Shown piece by piece: positions 34,892 through 44,104 of a stretch of DNA of 64,000 bases. Position 1 is the stretch's first letter. Every line of letters starts with the position of its first letter. A model generated the notes under the pieces. That model was given only the letters and a program-made list of their open reading frames with translations, was not told the DNA's origin and did not search any database. Location: contig NZ_LMFP01000003.1 of NCBI RefSeq assembly GCF_001426885.1, forward strand, positions 1,377,871-1,441,870, in the 5' to 3' direction. The translations under genes were made by a program, and so were the position numbers. This stretch comes from Pelomonas sp. Root1444. GTDB lineage: Bacteria; Pseudomonadota; Gammaproteobacteria; Burkholderiales; Burkholderiaceae_C.

Positions 34892-34988
34892 GCGGGGCGC
34901 TGTGCCGGTCGACCCACTGATACAGCGCACCGCGCGCCACCCCGCGCTGTAGCTTCACGCCCGCGCGGCCGGCGGCTGCAATGGCGGC

Positions 34989-35573
34989 ATGAATGAGATG
35001 CTGCCGCTGCTGACCTACTGCGTGCTGATGTCCAGCACACCCGGGCCCAACAACATGATGATGGTCGCCTGCGGCGCCCACCACGGCTACCGGCGCACGC
35101 TGCCGGCCATCCTCGGCATCAACGCCGGCGGCGCGGTGCAGACCTTCGCCACCTGCATGGGCCTGGGCGCGTTGTTCACCGCCTGGCCGGCCCTGCATGT
35201 CGCGCTGAAGCTGGCCGGCACGCTCTACCTGCTGGTGCTGGCCTGGCGCCTCGTCGGCAGCCCGGTCGCCCAGGACCGCCCGCCCGAGCAGGTGAGCTTT
35301 GCGCAGGCGGCGATGTTCCAGGCTGTCAACCCCAAGAGCTGGGTCAAGGCGGTCACCATCGCGTCGGTCTTCATGCCCGTGCAACTCGGCGTGGTGCAAG
35401 GCGCGCTGCTCGTCAGCCTCGTCGGCGCGGTCATCGGCTTTCCCTGCATCTCGATGTGGGCGCTGTTCGGCGTGGGCATCGGCCGGGTGCTGTCCAGCCC
35501 GGTGCGGCGGCGCGTCTTCAATGCCATCATGGCCGCCTCCCTGGCCGTGCTCGCCTTGATGTTGATGCGCTGA
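34989..35573 (+). CDS. LysE-family amino-acid exporter
   Basis: The 194-aa membrane protein has five to six hydrophobic segments and the RhtB/LysE N-terminal signature STPGPNNMMMVACGAHHGYRRTLPAILGIN (about 16-45), followed by FQAVNPKSW near residue 113. These exporters move amino acids or dipeptides out of the cell. Its stop overlaps the ATG of the MocR-type regulator, so the pair is translationally coupled. In many bacteria MocR-type regulators control a neighbouring LysE-type or PLP-enzyme gene, so the exporter may be a target as well as an operon mate. Confidence 0.88.
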   Translation: MNEMLPLLTYCVLMSSTPGPNNMMMVACGAHHGYRRTLPAILGINAGGAVQTFATCMGLGALFTAWPALHVALKLAGTLYLLVLAWRLVGSPVAQDRPPEQVSFAQAAMFQAVNPKSWVKAVTIASVFMPVQLGVVQGALLVSLVGAVIGFPCISMWALFGVGIGRVLSSPVRRRVFNAIMAASLAVLALMLMR

Positions 35574-37033
35574 TGTTCTCGCTGGACCGCGATTCCCCCA
35601 CCCCGCTGGCCGACCAGATCGAGCAGCGCCTGCATGCGTTGATCGCCAGCGCCCAGCTGCCGCCGGGCGCGCGGCTGAACTCCATCCGCCAGCTCGCGTC
35701 GCGCCTGGGCGTCAGCCCCAACACCGTCGTCATCGCCTACGACCGGCTGGTCGCCGCCGGCCTGATCGACTCGCGCGGCACGGCCGGCTTCTTCGTCGCC
35801 GAGGGCCCGGCCGATGCGATGCCCGACGCCGTGCGCGTGGAGGCCGGCGAGGAGCAGGAGGCCGTCTGGCTGGCCCAGCAGGCCAACGACCAGAAGGCCG
35901 GCGTGCTGCTGGCCAGCAGCGGCGCGCTGCCGGCCACCTGGCTGGAGGACGCCATCCCCGCGGCCGCCGTGCAGCGCGGCCTGGCCCGCGCCAGCGCCGG
36001 CATGGCCGCGCGCTGCCCGCCGCAGGGCCTGCCGGAGCTGCGCGAGCGCATTGCCACGCTGCTGCGCAGCCAGGGCATCGCCGTCGACGCCGGCCGCGTG
36101 CTGACGACCTACGGCGGCACGCATGCCATCGACCTGATCTGCCGCACGCTGCTGCGCCCGGGTGACGCCGTCGCCGTGGAGACGCCGGGCTATTTCCTGC
36201 TCTTCGACCGGCTGCGCCAGGCCGGCGTGAACATCATTCCCGTGGCGCGCCGGCCCGATGGCATCGACCTCGAGCAGCTCGACGCCGCCTGCACCCAGCA
36301 CCGCCCGCGCCTGCTCTTCATCCAGAGCGTGCTGCACAACCCGACCGGCTGGGGCAGCAGCGCCGCCAACCTGCACCGCGTGCTGATGCTGGCACAGCGC
36401 CACGGCTTCCTGATCGCCGAGGACGACGTGCAAGGGCACTTCCACCCCCAGGTTCCGAACTCGCCGACGCGGCTGGCGCAGCTGTCGGGGCTGGACCGCG
36501 TCATCTACTACTCCAGCTTCTGCAAGGCCATGAGCCCGGCGCTGCGGCTGGGCTACATGGCCGCCGAGCCGGCGCTGATCAAGGCGCTGATGCGCGAGAA
36601 GATCGTCTCGGTGCTGACCACCTCCACGCTCAACGAGCTGGTGCTGCTGGAGGTGCTGGCCGCGGGCCGCTGGCGCAAGCACCTGGACCGCCTGCAGCAG
36701 CGCCTGAGCACCGCCCGCGCCGCCGCCACGCAGCAGCTGCGCCAGGCCGGCGTGCTGCTGGAGCACCCCGGCGAAGGCGGCCTCTTCCTTTGGGGCGCCG
36801 TACCGGCCGGCGTCGATGTGGACAGCGTCGTGAAGGGCGCCTTCCGCCAGGGCATCCTGCTCGTGGGCGGCGCCACCTTCGCCGCCGACGGCGCGCGCGA
36901 CCCGCACATCCGCTTCAACGCCGCCTTCAGCCAACAACCGCGCCTGGCCGACTACCTGCGCGACCAGCTCAGCGCCGCGGCCAGTGCGCAGCGGGCGCTG
37001 GAGCGGGCCCGCGGCCAGCGCCTGCCCCTCTGA
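35573..37033 (+). CDS. MocR-type (GntR-aminotransferase) transcriptional regulator
   Basis: The 486-aa protein has an N-terminal GntR winged helix (about 8-75: PLADQIEQRLHALIASAQLPPGARLNSIRQLASRLGVSPNTVVIAYDRL). Behind it is a class I aminotransferase-like domain (about 110-470). The PLP-binding Lys is in SSFCKAMSPALRLGY and the Asp/Tyr contacts are in LIAEDDVQGHF. MocR proteins sense PLP adducts of amino acids and rarely keep transaminase activity. It begins at the LysE stop (TGATG). Its start ATG at 35573 is certain from the overlap and the DRDSPTPLADQIEQ opening. Confidence 0.9.
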   Translation: MFSLDRDSPTPLADQIEQRLHALIASAQLPPGARLNSIRQLASRLGVSPNTVVIAYDRLVAAGLIDSRGTAGFFVAEGPADAMPDAVRVEAGEEQEAVWLAQQANDQKAGVLLASSGALPATWLEDAIPAAAVQRGLARASAGMAARCPPQGLPELRERIATLLRSQGIAVDAGRVLTTYGGTHAIDLICRTLLRPGDAVAVETPGYFLLFDRLRQAGVNIIPVARRPDGIDLEQLDAACTQHRPRLLFIQSVLHNPTGWGSSAANLHRVLMLAQRHGFLIAEDDVQGHFHPQVPNSPTRLAQLSGLDRVIYYSSFCKAMSPALRLGYMAAEPALIKALMREKIVSVLTTSTLNELVLLEVLAAGRWRKHLDRLQQRLSTARAAATQQLRQAGVLLEHPGEGGLFLWGAVPAGVDVDSVVKGAFRQGILLVGGATFAADGARDPHIRFNAAFSQQPRLADYLRDQLSAAASAQRALERARGQRLPL

Positions 37034-37053
37034 CGCGCCGACCTCTGCCGCGC

Positions 37054-37067
37054 TTGCGCTCCATCAA
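37054..37067. promoter_or_regulatory. FNR/Dnr-like site before the DUF59 gene
   Basis: TTGCG-CTCC-ATCAA has one perfect half-site and one with two changes against TTGAT-N4-ATCAA. It lies 60-73 bases before the DUF59 start, in front of a gene pair linked to nitrogen-oxide metabolism. It is weaker than the site at 38535. Confidence 0.4.
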
Positions 37068-37126
37068 GCCGCGCCGGCCGCGCGGGCCGAACAATGCGCG
37101 CATCTTCAAGAACAGCAGCCGCGGCC

Positions 37127-37489
37127 ATGTCACAGGCCGTACTGGCGCCGCAGATGAGCATCGACACGCCCTTCCCCTATGACGGCCCCGCCGCGCTGCG
37201 CGAGCCCGTCGAGGCCGCGCTGCGCCGCGTCATCGACCCCGAGCTCGCGCTGACCATCGTCGACGTGGGCCTGATCTACGGCGTCGCCATCGACGCCGCG
37301 CAGGCGCGCGTCACGATGACCATGACGTCGCCGGCCTGCCCGGTGACCGACGTCATCCTCGACGATGTCCACGACGAACTCGCCCGGGTGCTGCCCGACG
37401 GCATGGCCATAGACACGCAGCTCGTCTGGGAGCCGGCCTGGAACTCCGACCGCCTGAGCCCGCGGGCCCGGCTGTTCATGGGCTGGTGA
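37127..37489 (+). CDS. DUF59/MIP18-family metal-sulfur cluster assembly protein
   Basis: The 120-aa protein has a single DUF59 domain (about 25-100): ALRRVIDPELALTIVDVGLIYGV and the Cys in MTMTSPACPVTDVI, the typical DPE and T-x-x-x-C-P pattern of SufT/PaaD-like factors that assist iron-sulfur cluster insertion. Start codons at 37127 or 37154 are possible; I took the first. The stop overlaps the NnrS-like gene start, so the two are coupled. In betaproteobacteria DUF59 genes often accompany nnrS and nitric-oxide response genes. Here they precede nap, whose NapA carries a [4Fe-4S] cluster. Confidence 0.8.
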   Translation: MSQAVLAPQMSIDTPFPYDGPAALREPVEAALRRVIDPELALTIVDVGLIYGVAIDAAQARVTMTMTSPACPVTDVILDDVHDELARVLPDGMAIDTQLVWEPAWNSDRLSPRARLFMGW

Positions 37490-38538
37490 TGCGAGCGCCG
37501 GCCCTGCTGCCTGCGCTCGCGGTGGCCGCGCTGCTGGGCGGCGTGGCCGGTGGCCTGGCGCGGCTGGGCCTGACACCCTTCGGGCATGGCGCCTGGTTGG
37601 GCCGTGCGGCCGAGATGCACGGCGCGCTGATGATCTGTGGCTTCCTCGCCAGCGTCATCGCGCTGGAGCGCGCCGTCGCGCTGAAGCAGCGCTGGGCCTT
37701 CGCCGTGCCGCTGCTGTCCGGCGGCGCGGGGCTGCTGCTGCTGGCGGGGCAGCGCGACATGGCCGCGGGGCTGGGCGTCATGGCTTCGCTCGGCTTCATC
37801 GGCGTCAACGTGCAGATCCTGCGCCGGCAGTGCGTGGCCCACACGCTGCTGCTGATGGCCGGCGCGCTGTGCTGGCTGGTCGGCAACCTCGCCTTCGCAT
37901 TGCAGCGGCCCGGGTTCGACGCGTTGCCCTGGTGGTTCGCGCTGCTGGTGCTGACCATCGCCGCCGAGCGTTTGGAGATGACGCGCATGATGCGGCGCCG
38001 GCCGGCCGCCGAGATGCTGTTGTACGGCGTGCTGGCGCTGCTGCTCATCGGCGCCGCCGTCTCGGGTGCGCTGTACGGCGCGGCGCTGGCGGCGCTGGCC
38101 GCCTGGCTGCTGCGCCACGACATCGCGCGCCGCACCGTGCGCGCCGAGGGCCTGAGCCGCTACATGGCCGTCTGCCTGCTGGGCGGCTACGGCTGGCTGG
38201 CCGTCGCCGGCCTGGCCTGGGCCGCCACCAGCCTGGGCTGGCCGGCGCGCGACGCCGCGCTGCATGCGCTCGGCCTGGGCTTCGTGTTCAGCATGGTCAT
38301 GGGCCATGCGCCGGTCATCCTGCCGGCCATTGCCGGCATCAAGCTGCGCTACGGCCCCTGGTTCTACGCGCCGCTGGCGCTGCTGCACCTGTCGCTGCTG
38401 CTGCGTCTGGTGCCGGGTCATGCCGATCCCGCGCTGCGAGCGCTCGGCGGGCTGCTGAACATGGCGGCGCTGGCCTTGTTCGCGCTGGTCCTGGTGGGCG
38501 CGGCGCTGGCATGGCGCCACCTTCGTCGAATGGCTTGA
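37489..38538 (+). CDS. NnrS-like multi-pass membrane protein
   Basis: The 349-aa protein is almost entirely hydrophobic, with ten to twelve membrane segments. Landmarks include RAAEMHGALMICGFLASVIALERAVAL (about 38-64), resembling the first His motif of NnrS proteins, and ALHALGLGFVFSMVMGHAPVILPAI (about 257-281), which carries two His residues suited to heme or metal binding. It is shorter than typical NnrS (about 400 aa). NnrS proteins help cells resist nitrosative stress. GTG at 37486 or ATG at 37489 may start it; both overlap the DUF59 stop. An FNR-type site overlaps its stop codon and serves the following nap operon. Confidence 0.7.
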   Translation: MRAPALLPALAVAALLGGVAGGLARLGLTPFGHGAWLGRAAEMHGALMICGFLASVIALERAVALKQRWAFAVPLLSGGAGLLLLAGQRDMAAGLGVMASLGFIGVNVQILRRQCVAHTLLLMAGALCWLVGNLAFALQRPGFDALPWWFALLVLTIAAERLEMTRMMRRRPAAEMLLYGVLALLLIGAAVSGALYGAALAALAAWLLRHDIARRTVRAEGLSRYMAVCLLGGYGWLAVAGLAWAATSLGWPARDAALHALGLGFVFSMVMGHAPVILPAIAGIKLRYGPWFYAPLALLHLSLLLRLVPGHADPALRALGGLLNMAALALFALVLVGAALAWRHLRRMA

Positions 38539-38583
38539 CGTGCGTCAACCCCGCGGCGGCGCACCGGGCGCAATATGCATCTG
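38535..38583 (+). promoter_or_regulatory. FNR-type site and promoter of the nap-ccm operon
   Basis: TTGAC-GTGC-GTCAA (38535-38548) is a perfect inverted repeat, one change per half from the FNR/Anr consensus. CAATAT at 38571-38576 fits a -10 element for a start at 38583, which places the site centre at -41.5, exactly the class II activator position. A second, looser TTGAC...GTCA (38594-38607) lies in the predicted leader. Anaerobic induction of the operon is therefore likely. Confidence 0.7.
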
Positions 38584-38677
38584 CCGTGCCGGTTTGACAG
38601 TCGGTCACCCCACAGCCACAACCCCTCCGCCCCTTGATGGTCGCCCTAACCCACAAATCGTAGACGCGGGAGCACTC

Positions 38678-38848
38678 ATGTCGGAACCCCACAGCGGCAC
38701 CCTGCCGAGCAAGGCGCGAACGGAGGAGTGGCGCAGCTTCCTCTTCCTCTCGATCGTCATGGCGCCGGTGATCGCCGGCACGGTGATCGTCAGCTACGGC
38801 TTCGCCGTCTGGGTGTTCCAGATGTTCGCCGGCCCACCCACCAGCTGA
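38678..38848 (+). CDS. napE: Periplasmic nitrate reductase accessory protein NapE
   Basis: The 56-aa protein has one membrane helix (about 22-48, FLFLSIVMAPVIAGTVIVSYGFAVW). Length, position before napD and the EWRSFLFLSIVMAPVIA pattern are those of NapE. The precise role is unknown in all species. ATG at 38678 follows GGGAG. First gene of the nap-ccm operon, about 95 bases behind the predicted transcription start. Confidence 0.88.
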   Translation: MSEPHSGTLPSKARTEEWRSFLFLSIVMAPVIAGTVIVSYGFAVWVFQMFAGPPTS

Positions 38849-38861
38849 ACGCATCCCACCC

Positions 38862-39149
38862 ATGAGCGACGAACTGCACATCACCAGCCTGGTGGTCCAC
38901 GCCATGCCCAGCCACTGCACCGCGGTCGATGCGCTCATCAACGCACTGCCCGGCGCCCAGATCCACGGCGCGGACGCCAACGGCAAGCGGGTGGTCACGC
39001 TGGAAGCACCCACATCCGCCGAGATCCTGGACCAGGTGGCCACGATCCGGCAAGCACCCGGCGTGCTCAGCGTGGCCATGGTCTACCAGCACGCCGAATC
39101 GCTCGAATCCCTGAACACGGAGCTCCCCCATGTCCACCACACGACGTGA
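38862..39149 (+). CDS. napD: NapA maturation chaperone NapD
   Basis: The 95-aa protein has a ferredoxin-like fold with the NapD opening [19 protein letters not shown] and the later [34 protein letters not shown]. NapD binds the twin-arginine signal of NapA and holds back export until the molybdenum cofactor is inserted. Its last 20 bases overlap napA in another frame, so production of chaperone and client is tied together. Confidence 0.92.
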   Translation: MSDELHITSLVVHAMPSHCTAVDALINALPGAQIHGADANGKRVVTLEAPTSAEILDQVATIRQAPGVLSVAMVYQHAESLESLNTELPHVHHTT

Positions 39150-41622
39150 CTTCGTCCGGCAGACCGCCGCCACCGCGGCCGGCACCGTCGCCGGCATCCC
39201 CATCGTGCAAGCCCAGAGCGGCAACGCGCTGGCCGATGCCTCGAAGCTGACCTGGTCCAAGGCGCCCTGCCGCTTCTGCGGCACCGGCTGCGGTGTCACA
39301 GTCGCCGTGAAGGACAACCGCGTCGTCGCCACGCAAGGCGACCCCGAGGCCGAGGTGAACCGCGGCCTGAACTGCATCAAGGGCTACTTCCTGTCCAAGA
39401 TCATGTACGGCGAGGACCGGCTGACGACGCCGCTGCTGCGCATGAAGGACGGCCAGTACGCCAAGGACGGCGAGTTCCAGCCCGTGTCCTGGGACAAGGC
39501 CTTCGACGTGATGGCCGAGAAGTTCAAGGCCGCGCTGAAGGCCAAGGGCCCGACGTCGGTCGGCATGTTCGGCTCCGGCCAGTGGACGGTCTGGGAGGGC
39601 TATGCCGCCTCCAAGCTGATGAAGGCGGGCTTCCGCACCAACAACCTCGACCCCAACGCCCGCCACTGCATGGCCTCGGCGGTCACCGGCTTCATGCGCA
39701 CCTTCGGCATGGACGAGCCGATGGGCTGCTACGACGACATCGAGGCCGCCACCGCCTTCGTGCTGTGGGGCTCCAACATGGCGGAGATGCACCCCGTCCT
39801 GTGGACGCGCGTGACCGACCGGCGCCTGTCCGGGCCCGACGTCAAGGTGGCCGTGCTGTCCACCTTCGAGCATCGCTCCTACGAGCTGGCCGACATCGAG
39901 CTGACCTTCAAGCCGCAGACCGACCTGGCGATCCTGAATTTCATCGCCCACCACATCATCTCGACGGGCCGCGTCAACAAGGACTTCGTCAACAAGCACA
40001 CCAACTTCAAGCTGGGCAATGCCGACATCGGCTACGGCCTGCGGCCCGACCACCCGCTGCAGAAGGCCGCCAAGAACGCCGGTGACCCGACCGGCTCCAA
40101 GCCCATCAGCTTCGACGAGTACGCCAAGTTCGTCTCGACCTACACGCTGGACTACACGGCCAACCTGACCGGCGTGCCCAAGAACCGCCTGCTCGCGCTG
40201 GCCGAGCTGTACGCCGACCCCAAGGTCAAGGTCATGTCGTTCTGGACCATGGGCTTCAACCAGCACACCCGCGGCACCTGGGCCAACAACCTCGTCTACA
40301 ACATCCACCTGCTGACCGGCAAGATCGCCACGCCCGGCAACAGCCCGTTCTCGCTGACCGGCCAGCCCTCGGCCTGCGGCACCGCGCGCGAGGTGGGTAC
40401 CTTCTCGCACCGGCTGCCGGCCGACATGGTGGTGACCAACCCCAAGCACCGCGCCCATACCGAGGAACTCTGGAAGGTGCCCGCCGGCACCATCCCCGAG
40501 AAGCCCGGCTTCCATGCCGTGCTGCAGAACCGCATGCTCAAGGACGGCAAGCTCAATGCCTACTGGGTCATGGTCAACAACAACATGCAGGCGGCCGCCA
40601 ACCTGATGCAGGAGGGCTACCCCGGCTACCGCAACCCCGAGAACTTCATCGTCGTCTCCGATGCCTATCCGACCGTCACGGCGGTCGCGGCCGACCTGAT
40701 CCTGCCGACGGCGATGTGGGTCGAGAAGGAAGGCGCCTACGGCAACGCCGAGCGCCGCACGCACTTCTGGCACCAGCTCGTCAACGCCCCCGGCGACGCG
40801 CGCTCCGACCTGTGGCAGTTGATGGAGTTCTCCAAGCGCTTCAAGATCGAGGAGGTCTGGCCCGAGGAGCTGATCGCCAAGCAGCCGGCCGTGCGCGGCA
40901 AGACGCTGTTCGACGTGCTCTACCGCAACGGCCAGGTCGACAAGTTCCCGCTCGCCGACATGGACAAGGCCTACGAGAACGCCGAGTCCAAGGCCTTCGG
41001 CTTCTACGTGCAGAAGGGCCTGTTCGAGGAGTACGCCGCCTTCGGCCGCGGTCACGGGCATGACCTGGCCCCGTTCGACGACTATCACAAGGTGCGCGGC
41101 CTGCGCTGGCCGGTCGTCGACGGCAAGGAGACGCGGTGGCGCTATCGCGAGGGCACCGACCCTTATGTGAAGGCGGGCAGCGGCTACCAGTTCTACGGCC
41201 ACCCCGACGGCAAGGCCGTGATCTTCGCGCTGCCCTACGAGCCGCCGGCCGAGTCGCCCGACAAGGAGTTCCCGTTCTGGCTGTCCACCGGCCGCGTGCT
41301 GGAGCACTGGCACTCGGGCTCGATGACGCGCCGTGTGCCCGAGCTGCACCGCGCCGTGCCCAACGCGCTGTGCTTCATGCACCCCGAGGATGCCAAGGCC
41401 CTCGGCGTGCGGCGCGGCAGCGAGGTCGAGGTGGCGTCACGCCGCGGCAAGATGCGCACGCGTGTCGAGACGCGCGGGCGCAACAAGCCGCCGCGAGGTC
41501 TCGTCTTCGTGCCCTGGTTCGACGCCAGCCAGCTGATCAACAAGGTCACGCTGGACGCCACCGATCCGATCTCGCTGCAGACCGACTTCAAGAAGTGCGC
41601 GGTCAAGATCACCAAGGTCTGA
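39130..41622 (+). CDS. napA: Periplasmic nitrate reductase catalytic subunit NapA
   Basis: This is an 830-aa full-length NapA. The twin-Arg signal TTRRDFVRQ is at residues 3-11. The [4Fe-4S] site is C-x2-C-x3-C-x(~27)-C in [10 protein letters not shown] and LNCIKGYF (about 48-85). The Mo-ligand Cys is in [20 protein letters not shown] (about 175-195). The C-terminal molybdopterin-binding part has [15 protein letters not shown], typical of NapA. It reduces nitrate to nitrite in the periplasm using bis-MGD and electrons from NapB. There is no napF, napG or napH in the operon, so electrons come from quinol through NapC alone. Confidence 0.97.
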   Translation: MSTTRRDFVRQTAATAAGTVAGIPIVQAQSGNALADASKLTWSKAPCRFCGTGCGVTVAVKDNRVVATQGDPEAEVNRGLNCIKGYFLSKIMYGEDRLTTPLLRMKDGQYAKDGEFQPVSWDKAFDVMAEKFKAALKAKGPTSVGMFGSGQWTVWEGYAASKLMKAGFRTNNLDPNARHCMASAVTGFMRTFGMDEPMGCYDDIEAATAFVLWGSNMAEMHPVLWTRVTDRRLSGPDVKVAVLSTFEHRSYELADIELTFKPQTDLAILNFIAHHIISTGRVNKDFVNKHTNFKLGNADIGYGLRPDHPLQKAAKNAGDPTGSKPISFDEYAKFVSTYTLDYTANLTGVPKNRLLALAELYADPKVKVMSFWTMGFNQHTRGTWANNLVYNIHLLTGKIATPGNSPFSLTGQPSACGTAREVGTFSHRLPADMVVTNPKHRAHTEELWKVPAGTIPEKPGFHAVLQNRMLKDGKLNAYWVMVNNNMQAAANLMQEGYPGYRNPENFIVVSDAYPTVTAVAADLILPTAMWVEKEGAYGNAERRTHFWHQLVNAPGDARSDLWQLMEFSKRFKIEEVWPEELIAKQPAVRGKTLFDVLYRNGQVDKFPLADMDKAYENAESKAFGFYVQKGLFEEYAAFGRGHGHDLAPFDDYHKVRGLRWPVVDGKETRWRYREGTDPYVKAGSGYQFYGHPDGKAVIFALPYEPPAESPDKEFPFWLSTGRVLEHWHSGSMTRRVPELHRAVPNALCFMHPEDAKALGVRRGSEVEVASRRGKMRTRVETRGRNKPPRGLVFVPWFDASQLINKVTLDATDPISLQTDFKKCAVKITKV

Positions 41623-41637
41623 AGAGGCAAGAAGATC

Positions 41638-42138
41638 ATGAACGTCCTCCGACACCTCACCCTGCTGCTGTGCCTGTGCGCCGGCCTGGCCTCGGCGCAA
41701 ACGCAGCCGCCGGCCCGCAGCTTCACCGATGCGGCGCGCGGGCCCACGCCCATCACCGAGTCGACCAAGCCGCCGCCGCTGGCCAACGCCATCAACGACG
41801 ACGTGCGCCGCACCCGCAACTACGCGATGCAGCCGCCCACCATCCCGCACCGCGTGGACGGCTACCAGATCGACAAGAACTTCAACAAGTGCCTGGACTG
41901 CCATGCGCGCGCCAGGACCGAGACGTCGCAGGCCGTCCCCGTCAGCATCACGCACTACATGGACCGCGACGGGCGCGTGCTGGGCCAGGTCTCGACGCGG
42001 CGCTACTTCTGCATGCAGTGCCACGTCGCACAGGACGCCGCCCGCCCGCTGGTGAACAACACCTTCCAGGACGTCGACACGGTGATCCAGCAGTCGCTGA
42101 AGAAGTCGCAGAGTGCCGACAAGGCACCCAAGAAGTAG
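41638..42138 (+). CDS. napB: Periplasmic nitrate reductase diheme cytochrome c subunit NapB
   Basis: The 166-aa protein has a signal peptide (residues 1-20, ending ASA) and two heme c motifs, CLDCH and CMQCH, each preceded by a distal His region typical of NapB (PPTIPHRVDGYQIDKNFNKC). It passes electrons from NapC to NapA. Heme attachment depends on the ccm genes encoded downstream in the same operon. Starts 15 bases after napA behind GAAGAGGCAAGAAG. Confidence 0.95.
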   Translation: MNVLRHLTLLLCLCAGLASAQTQPPARSFTDAARGPTPITESTKPPPLANAINDDVRRTRNYAMQPPTIPHRVDGYQIDKNFNKCLDCHARARTETSQAVPVSITHYMDRDGRVLGQVSTRRYFCMQCHVAQDAARPLVNNTFQDVDTVIQQSLKKSQSADKAPKK

Positions 42139-42159
42139 GCGCATCGCGAAGGCAGCAGC

Positions 42160-42813
42160 ATGTTGAAACTCCTCAAGCGCTACTGGGTGGTCATCCGCCG
42201 GCCCAGCGTCCATTTCAGCCTCGGTTTCCTGACCATCGGCGGCTTCATCGGCGGCGTGATGTTCTGGGGCGCCTTCAACACGGCGATGGAACTCACCAAC
42301 ACCGAGAAGTTCTGCACCGGCTGCCACGAGATGCGCGACAACGTGTTCGCCGAGCTGAAGAGCACCATCCACTACACCAACCGATCCGGTGTGCGCGCGG
42401 TCTGCTCCGACTGCCACGTGCCGCACAACTGGACCGACAAGATGGCGCGCAAGATGAAGGCCTCCAAGGAGGTCTGGGGCAAGATCTTCGGCACCATCGA
42501 CACGCGCGAGAAGTTCCTGGACATGCGCCTGGAGCTGGCCCAGCACGAGTGGTCGCGGCTGAAGGCCAACGACTCACTGGAGTGCCGCAACTGCCACAAC
42601 TACGACTCCATGGACTTCACGCGCCAGAGTGCGCGCGCCCAGGCCATGCACTCGACCTACCTGGCCAACAAAGAGAAGACCTGCATCGACTGCCACAAGG
42701 GCATCGCGCACCGGTTGCCGCACATCCCGCCGGGCGACGCGCCGAGCGACACGCCGGGCCAGAAGGTGCCCCACGGCGACGCGTCTGCCGGCTCCGGCGA
42801 TGCCAAGCCCTGA
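42160..42813 (+). CDS. napC: Membrane-anchored tetraheme quinol dehydrogenase NapC
   Basis: The 217-aa NapC/NirT family protein has one N-terminal helix (about 16-40) and four heme c motifs: CTGCH, CSDCH, CRNCH and CIDCH. It oxidises quinol and feeds NapB. The C-terminal tail after HRLPHIPPG is short and hydrophilic. It closes the nap part; ccmA starts seven bases later or even overlaps it, so nap and ccm are one transcription unit. Confidence 0.96.
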   Translation: MLKLLKRYWVVIRRPSVHFSLGFLTIGGFIGGVMFWGAFNTAMELTNTEKFCTGCHEMRDNVFAELKSTIHYTNRSGVRAVCSDCHVPHNWTDKMARKMKASKEVWGKIFGTIDTREKFLDMRLELAQHEWSRLKANDSLECRNCHNYDSMDFTRQSARAQAMHSTYLANKEKTCIDCHKGIAHRLPHIPPGDAPSDTPGQKVPHGDASAGSGDAKP

Positions 42814-42820
42814 CGGCAGC

Positions 42821-43450
42821 ATGCGCCTCAGCGCCCGCGAACTGCGCTGCCGGCGCGGGGGCCGGCGCGTGTTCGCCGGCCTGAGCTTCGAACTGCATCC
42901 CGGCGAGGTGCTGGAACTGCGCGGCGCCAACGGCAGCGGCAAGACCAGCCTGCTGCGCCTGCTCGCAGGCCTCGCGCAACCCAGCGGCGGCGAGCTGCAC
43001 TGGCAGGGGCGGCCGCTGCTGCCGGGTGACGCCACCTACGCCTGCGACATGGCCTACCTCGGGCACCTGAACGGCGTCAACGCCGACCTCAGCGCCATCG
43101 AGAACCTGCGCTTCGCGCAACGCCTGGCCGGCCCGGCCGACACCGCCGCCGACCCGGCTGCGGCGCTGCAGGCCTGGGGTCTGGCCGCACTCGCAGCACA
43201 ACCGGCACGCCGCCTGTCGCAAGGCCAGCGGCGGCGCCTGGCGCTGGCACGCGTCTGGATGGGCCGGCGCCGGTTGTGGCTGCTGGACGAACCCTGCGCC
43301 GCACTGGACACCGCCGGCGAACGCCTCTTCGACACGCGCTTGGCCGAGCACCTGCAGGCCGGCGGCGCGGCTGTCGTCGCCACCCACCACGACCTGACCC
43401 TGACAGCCGGCGTGCGCCGCCTCGACCTGGATGCCAGTGCCCCATGCTGA
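42821..43450 (+). CDS. ccmA: Heme exporter ATP-binding protein CcmA
   Basis: This 209-aa ABC ATPase has Walker A GANGSGKTSLL, the signature RLSQGQRRRLALAR and Walker B LWLLDEPCAALD with THHDL after it. LSQGQRRR is typical of CcmA. With CcmB it releases holo-CcmE from CcmC. ATG at 42821 begins the domain; ATG at 42800, overlapping napC, would add seven residues. It overlaps ccmB by seven bases. Confidence 0.94.
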   Translation: MRLSARELRCRRGGRRVFAGLSFELHPGEVLELRGANGSGKTSLLRLLAGLAQPSGGELHWQGRPLLPGDATYACDMAYLGHLNGVNADLSAIENLRFAQRLAGPADTAADPAAALQAWGLAALAAQPARRLSQGQRRRLALARVWMGRRRLWLLDEPCAALDTAGERLFDTRLAEHLQAGGAAVVATHHDLTLTAGVRRLDLDASAPC

Positions 43451-44100
43451 CCGCAGTGTTCCTGCGCGAACTGCTGCTGGCGTTGCGGCGGCCGGCCGAC
43501 GCGCTCGCGGCGCTGCTGTTCTTCGTGCTCGTGTGCAGCCTGTTTCCGCTGGCCATCGGCCCGGATGCGGCACTGCTGCGTGTCATCGGCCCGGGTGTCG
43601 TCTGGGTGAGCGCGCTGCTGGCGGTGCTGATCTCGCTGCAGCGCCTGTTCGAGCCCGACCTGGCCGACGGCGGCCTGGAGCAATGGCTGCTGTCGCCGCA
43701 CCCGCTGACAGCGCTGGTCGCCGCCAAGGTGGCAGCGCACTGGTGCATCGCCTGCCTGCCGCTGGTACTGGCCGCGCCGCTGCTGGCGCTGCAGTACGGG
43801 CTGGGCGGCGATGCGGTCGGCCTGCTGGTCGTCGCGCTGCTGCTGGGCACGCCGACGCTGGTGCTGCTGGGTGCGCTCGGCGCGGCGTTGACGCTGGGCG
43901 TGCGCGGCCATGTGCTGCTCGCACTGGTGATGCTGCCGATGAGCGTGCCGCCACTCGTGTTCGGCTGCGCGGCGGTGTCGGCCGGGCAGCAGGGGCTGCC
44001 GGCCGGCGCGTCGCTGAGCCTGCTGGGCGCCTGCCTCGCGCTGGCGGCCTTCCTGTGCCCCTGGGCCAGCGCGGCCGCGCTGCGGCTGGCGCTGGAGTGA
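43444..44100 (+). CDS. ccmB: Heme exporter permease CcmB
   Basis: The 218-aa membrane protein has six hydrophobic segments and the CcmB start FLRELLLALRRPADALAALLFFVLVCSLFPLAIGP, plus GVVWVSALLAVLISLQRLFEPDLADGGLEQWLLSPHPL, a strongly conserved stretch. It partners CcmA and CcmC in system I. ccmC begins four bases after its stop. Confidence 0.94.
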   Translation: MLTAVFLRELLLALRRPADALAALLFFVLVCSLFPLAIGPDAALLRVIGPGVVWVSALLAVLISLQRLFEPDLADGGLEQWLLSPHPLTALVAAKVAAHWCIACLPLVLAAPLLALQYGLGGDAVGLLVVALLLGTPTLVLLGALGAALTLGVRGHVLLALVMLPMSVPPLVFGCAAVSAGQQGLPAGASLSLLGACLALAAFLCPWASAAALRLALE

Positions 44101-44104
44101 CGAC

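Noticed and set aside
34892..34988. Possible third copy of the dispersed repeat or a terminator after the siderophore receptor.
   Set aside because: The GC-rich stretch has only short imperfect pairings and lacks the CCAAGG/CCTTGG core shared by copies A and B.
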